A stretch of 64,000 bases of DNA, taken from the NCBI RefSeq assembly GCF_012913485.1, contig NZ_CP051774.1:5084001-5148000 (forward strand), read 5' to 3'. This stretch comes from Luteolibacter luteus. Its GTDB lineage: Bacteria; Verrucomicrobiota; Verrucomicrobiia; Verrucomicrobiales; Akkermansiaceae. Position 1 is the stretch's first letter; every line of letters starts with the position of its first letter. The position numbers and the translations under genes were made by a program. Below, one piece after another: positions 61,264 through 64,000 of this stretch. The notes below the pieces were generated by a model, which worked only from the letters and a program-made list of their open reading frames with translations, did no database searches and was not told where the DNA came from.

Positions 61264-62155
61264 GTTCCGACAGACCGACCCCGACGAACCGCGGATCTAC
61301 TTCCTGCCCAATGCGATGACGGCAGGAAACCTCGCCTGCGGCTTCTTCGCCGTTTTGACGATTTTCAAGGGGATCATGCTGGCTTCCGCAACCGGATCCT
61401 ACGATTTCGCCGCCGCGAAGCCCTACTACGAGCGGGCGATCCTGCTGATCTTCGCCTCCTGTATCTTCGACCTGTTGGACGGTCGGCTGGCCCGTCTCGG
61501 TGGCAAGGAGTCGCCCTTCGGCCGTGAATTCGACTCGCTGGCGGACGTGATCTCCTTCGGCATGGCTCCCTCGATGCTGATGGCGAAGGCTGTGCTGCTG
61601 CCGCTGGATGAGGTGGTGAACGGGCTCGGCTGGGTACTGGCCTGCATCTATGTGCTCTGCGGAGCGATGCGTCTTGCGCGCTTCAACTGTCTGGCGGCGC
61701 TTCCGAAGTCGGCGAATGTGGGCACGGATTTCCGCGGCATCCCGATACCGATGGCGGCGGGCTTCATCTCCTCGCTCACTTATCTGATCATCTATTTCAA
61801 CGAAAACGACCGGGACCTGGGGGCATGGAAATACGTCCTCGCGGCGGCCATGCTGGGGCTTTCGATCCTCATGATCAGCGACGTCCGCTATCCGAGCTTC
61901 AAGAAAGTGGGATGGCGCACCCGCGGCACCCCGCTGATCATCGTGCTGGCGGCGGTGATCGTGTTCTTCACGGTGAAGTTCCATCAATTCGTGCCGGTGA
62001 TCCTGTTCACCGCCTATCTGCTCTATGGGCTGGCGGTGCGCCCCTTCCTCTCTCCCAAGGTGCAGCGCGAGATCGAGGTGGATGATGAGGCGGGTGATGA
62101 CCCTGCGGAGGCCCTGAGTCAAACCGATCACTCGCCGGAGAATCGAGTTGATTAA
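61262..62155 (+). CDS. pssA: CDP-diacylglycerol-serine O-phosphatidyltransferase
   Basis: 297 residues from the ATG at 61262. About seven membrane helices. The CDP-alcohol phosphotransferase motif D-G-x2-A-R-x8-G-x3-D-x3-D is exact: DGRLARLGGKESPFGREFDS with LAD after it. IYFLPNAMTAGNLACGFFAV at the N-terminus is typical of PssA. It makes phosphatidylserine from CDP-diacylglycerol in the inner membrane. The C-terminal tail is acidic and probably cytoplasmic. Confidence 0.95.
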   Translation: MFRQTDPDEPRIYFLPNAMTAGNLACGFFAVLTIFKGIMLASATGSYDFAAAKPYYERAILLIFASCIFDLLDGRLARLGGKESPFGREFDSLADVISFGMAPSMLMAKAVLLPLDEVVNGLGWVLACIYVLCGAMRLARFNCLAALPKSANVGTDFRGIPIPMAAGFISSLTYLIIYFNENDRDLGAWKYVLAAAMLGLSILMISDVRYPSFKKVGWRTRGTPLIIVLAAVIVFFTVKFHQFVPVILFTAYLLYGLAVRPFLSPKVQREIEVDDEAGDDPAEALSQTDHSPENRVD

Positions 62156-62169
62156 GATAGCTTAATCAA
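62148..62169 (+). promoter_or_regulatory. AT-rich palindrome across the pssA stop
   Basis: TTGATTAAG, 4 bases, then CTTAATCAA: a perfect 9-bp inverted repeat, strikingly AT-rich for this genome. It is 15 bp upstream of the amidase GTG and followed by TTATCT. It could be an operator or a hairpin. Confidence 0.45.
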
Positions 62170-62183
62170 TTATCTCCCGGGGA

Positions 62184-62810
62184 GTGAGGTCTTTCCCGGG
62201 CGTGACGATTTCCTCCCTCTTTCTCCGGGCCGCGAGCCTGCTGGCGGGATTATGTCTCCTGTTGGGAGGGACCGCGGAGGCGGCGCGGTTTCATACCGTG
62301 GTGATTGATCCCGGGCATGGTGGGAAGGATAAGGGTGCCTTCCGTGGCGGCGTGCGGGAATCCCATCTCACCCTGCAGACGGCCCGGCGGTTGGAGTCGC
62401 TGCTGAAGCGGAAGGGCCTGAAAACGACGATGACGCGGAGGAGCGATGTCTTTGTCTCGCTCAGCAGTCGCGTGGCCATTGCGAACCGGCATCGCTCCGC
62501 AGTGTTTGTGAGCATTCACTTCAACGCATGCAGGGATTCGCGGTATCGGGGGGTGGAGACCTTTTACGGAGGGCCGGCGGGGAGCAAACTGGCGCGGGCG
62601 ATCCAGACGCGCTTGGCCAGTCGATTGAAGACGCATAACCGCGGGGTGAAGCAGCGGAGCTTCAAGGTGCTGCGGCAGACGAAATGCCCGGCAGTGCTGG
62701 TGGAGTGCGGCTTTCTCAGCCATGGAGGCGAGAGGAACCGTTGCCGGAGCGGTGCTTATCAACAGACGGCGGCGCAGGCGATCTGTGATGGGATCATGGC
62801 CGTGAGATAG
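62184..62810 (+). CDS. N-acetylmuramoyl-L-alanine amidase (Amidase_3)
   Basis: 208 residues from GTG 62184 (GTG at 62202 also possible). Signal peptide FLRAASLLAGLCLLLGGTAEA. Amidase_3 Zn motifs: VVIDPGHGGKDKGAFRGGVRESHLTL (His and Glu), VFVSIHFNAC (His), and AVLVECGFLSHGGERN (catalytic Glu). It cleaves the amide between MurNAc and L-Ala in the periplasm, for cell separation or wall turnover. No AMIN domain. Confidence 0.93.
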   Translation: MRSFPGVTISSLFLRAASLLAGLCLLLGGTAEAARFHTVVIDPGHGGKDKGAFRGGVRESHLTLQTARRLESLLKRKGLKTTMTRRSDVFVSLSSRVAIANRHRSAVFVSIHFNACRDSRYRGVETFYGGPAGSKLARAIQTRLASRLKTHNRGVKQRSFKVLRQTKCPAVLVECGFLSHGGERNRCRSGAYQQTAAQAICDGIMAVR

Positions 62811-62950
62811 GGACCGGGATGGATGGAATGAGGAAAGGCGGTGCCTGGCAGGGCGGACCTGTCGGTGATCCAAGCGGCAGTGGACTTCCGCCGTCCCAAT
62901 GGGGCTGTCGAAGTGAGGCGGGCACCTCGCTATCCCGGGTCAGAGAAAGT

Positions 62951-63727
62951 TCACGGGCTCATCACGCCCTTTTTGGAGGGGGACTTGATGGCTTCGATGA
63001 GCTTCATGGCGACGGTAGGCCATTCGGTCTGCGCGGCCTCTTCGAGGGCGTCCTCGCGGCGTTTGCCGGATTTGAAGAGAAGTTGGTAGGCGCGTTTGAT
63101 GGCGGTGCGTTCTTCGATGGAGAAGCCCGCACGCTTGAGGCCTACCGAGTTCAGTCCGGCGACGGTATTGATGCCATAGGCCATGCAGTAAGGAGGCATG
63201 TCCTGGCTGACGGCGGTCAGGCCTTGAACCATGGCGAGGTCGCCAATTCTCACGAACTGGTGCACCCCGACCGCGCCGCCGAGGAAGGCTTTGTTGCCCA
63301 CGGTGACGTGACCGGCGAGGAGGACGTTGTTCGCGAGGATATTGCCATCGCCCAGCTTCACGTCATGGGCAAGGTGGGCACCGGTCATGAGGAAATTGCC
63401 CTCACCCATCACGGTGTCATGTCCCGACTTCGAGCCGCGGTGGACGGTCACGTACTCCCGCAGGGTATTGCGCGGGCCGATGACCACGCCGGAAGTGCAG
63501 GAGGGATCGAAAGAGAGATCCTGGGGATCGGCACCGATGATCGCGCCCCAGCCGATGTTGCAGCCCTCGCCGATCGAGGTCCGGCCGGAGATCCAAGCGT
63601 GGCCGCCGATCTTCACGCCGGCGGCGATTTTCACCGGGCCCTCGATTACCGAGAAGGGGCCGACGCTGACGTCCTCCGCGAGTTCCGCTTCAGGGGAGAC
63701 GATGGCAGAAGGATGGATGGTCGGCAC
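62951..63727 (-). CDS. lpxA: Acyl-ACP-UDP-N-acetylglucosamine O-acyltransferase
   Basis: 258 residues from a GTG at 63727, matching the approximately 262 residues of E. coli LpxA; the longer frame to 63826 is not needed. Hexapeptide repeats (left-handed helix): TIHPSAIVSPEAELAEDVSV, IGGHAWISGRTSIGEGCNIG. The catalytic His is in LMTGAHLAHDVKLGDGN, and QFVRIGDLAMVQGLTAVSQDMPPYCMAYG follows. The helical C-terminus is typical. It makes the first step of lipid A, so the cell has LPS. Confidence 0.96.
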   Translation of the reverse strand: MPTIHPSAIVSPEAELAEDVSVGPFSVIEGPVKIAAGVKIGGHAWISGRTSIGEGCNIGWGAIIGADPQDLSFDPSCTSGVVIGPRNTLREYVTVHRGSKSGHDTVMGEGNFLMTGAHLAHDVKLGDGNILANNVLLAGHVTVGNKAFLGGAVGVHQFVRIGDLAMVQGLTAVSQDMPPYCMAYGINTVAGLNSVGLKRAGFSIEERTAIKRAYQLLFKSGKRREDALEEAAQTEWPTVAMKLIEAIKSPSKKGVMSP

Positions 63728-63818
63728 GGCGGGCTTGTAAGGCAGGGCGGGGCGCGGCGGCAAGAACGGCTCCCGTCCGCAGGCGAGATAAGATCGGCGT
63801 TGAGAAAATGCCCGGGCC

Positions 63819-64000
63819 GTGTCCAAGTTCGCTGCCGTGAGAATTCACCGGATGCTGGCGGAAGGGTGCGCGGGAGTGCTGCGCGAGGTATTTGACCGTG
63901 GCTGCGTGCTGGACCGGGTGATCGACCAGACTTTCCGCGCGAACCCGAAGTGGGGAAAGCGCGACCGCGGCTTCGTCGCGGAGACGGTTTTCGAGATCGT
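63819..64000 (+). CDS. RsmB-like 16S rRNA methyltransferase, N-terminal part (cut by window)
   Basis: From the GTG at 63819 (another at 63837) the frame reads MSKFAAVRIHRMLAEGCAGV, then LREVFDRGCVLDRVIDQTFR, and KRDRGFVAETVFEI at the right edge. The helical pattern and the RDRGFVAETVFEI end fit the NusB-like N-domain of RsmB/Sun. The catalytic part is beyond the window. It is divergent from lpxA. Confidence 0.6.
   Translation, partial: MSKFAAVRIHRMLAEGCAGVLREVFDRGCVLDRVIDQTFRANPKWGKRDRGFVAETVFEI

Noticed and set aside
62148-62169. FNR box
   Set aside because: TTGAT and ATCAA halves are present but 12 bases apart instead of 4.
1-64000. CRISPR arrays, rRNA genes, prophage, complete insertion sequences
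   Set aside because: I looked for regularly spaced direct repeats, rRNA motifs, integrase or transposase motifs and found none.

Overview
The window looks like a stretch of chromosome from a Verrucomicrobiota bacterium; a Luteolibacter/Haloferula-like member is my best guess. It is GC-rich and densely coded. It has an LpxA, so it is an LPS-bearing Gram-negative, and it encodes a PEP-CTERM protein. It also carries large secreted proteins ending in the SWP...LE(T)S...FFRL type C-terminal module typical of this phylum, and an ECF sigma factor fused to a membrane and extracytoplasmic domain. The lineage call is inference from gene content; no 16S gene is present.

Layout. 1-6.1 kb: phosphate acquisition. 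An OprO/P-type porin (cut by the window edge) is transcribed divergently from pstS-pstC-pstA-pstB, with Pho-box-like GTGAC/GTCAC half-sites between them. PstC has a very large periplasmic insert. 6.1-13.7 kb: a PfpI/DJ-1 protein, then a signalling group (CheR-like methyltransferase, hybrid histidine kinase, lone receiver, DUF892-like protein) and small hypotheticals. 14-18 kb: a GIY-YIG nuclease, a secreted trypsin-like protease, an EF-hand protein and a PEP-CTERM protein. 18.4-26.2 kb: tRNA-Arg(CCG), a KH-domain RNA-binding protein, a DMT transporter, a cysteine-synthase-like enzyme, an orphan ABC-2 permease, and a translationally coupled sensor kinase/NarL regulator pair. 26.4-38.1 kb: exported proteins, a Tat-type dienelactone hydrolase, the fused ECF sigma factor with a coupled downstream gene, and a terpene-cyclase-fold/YdjY pair.

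38.2-49.2 kb: rplS, hisI, a 785-residue exported protein, a bile-acid-symporter-family transporter, a lower-GC TIR-domain gene, proB-proA, two paralogous small four-helix membrane proteins flanking a lipoprotein, and a nucleoside-type MFS transporter. 49.2-64 kb: L,D-transpeptidase, MidA-like methyltransferase, two repeat-module lipoproteins with a 39-residue membrane peptide, an RlmI-like methyltransferase, a Lys/Ala-rich basic protein, a YacP-like NYN protein, holB, a TPM-domain protein, fabG, sixA, 2H phosphoesterase, DHFR-like reductase, a degenerate rhodanese, pssA, an amidase, lpxA and the start of an rsmB-like gene.

The most unusual items are: the TIR protein with an acidic linker and an unknown C-terminal domain in a compositional island; an inverted pair of about 150-170 bp intergenic repeats at 49.2 and 58.7 kb, one abutting a gene remnant; the sigma factor fused to a membrane-spanning extension; the sensor kinase with tandem OB-fold-like and PA14-like extracytoplasmic modules; and the giant PstC insert. 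I found no CRISPR array, rRNA, integrase, transposase or complete insertion sequence.
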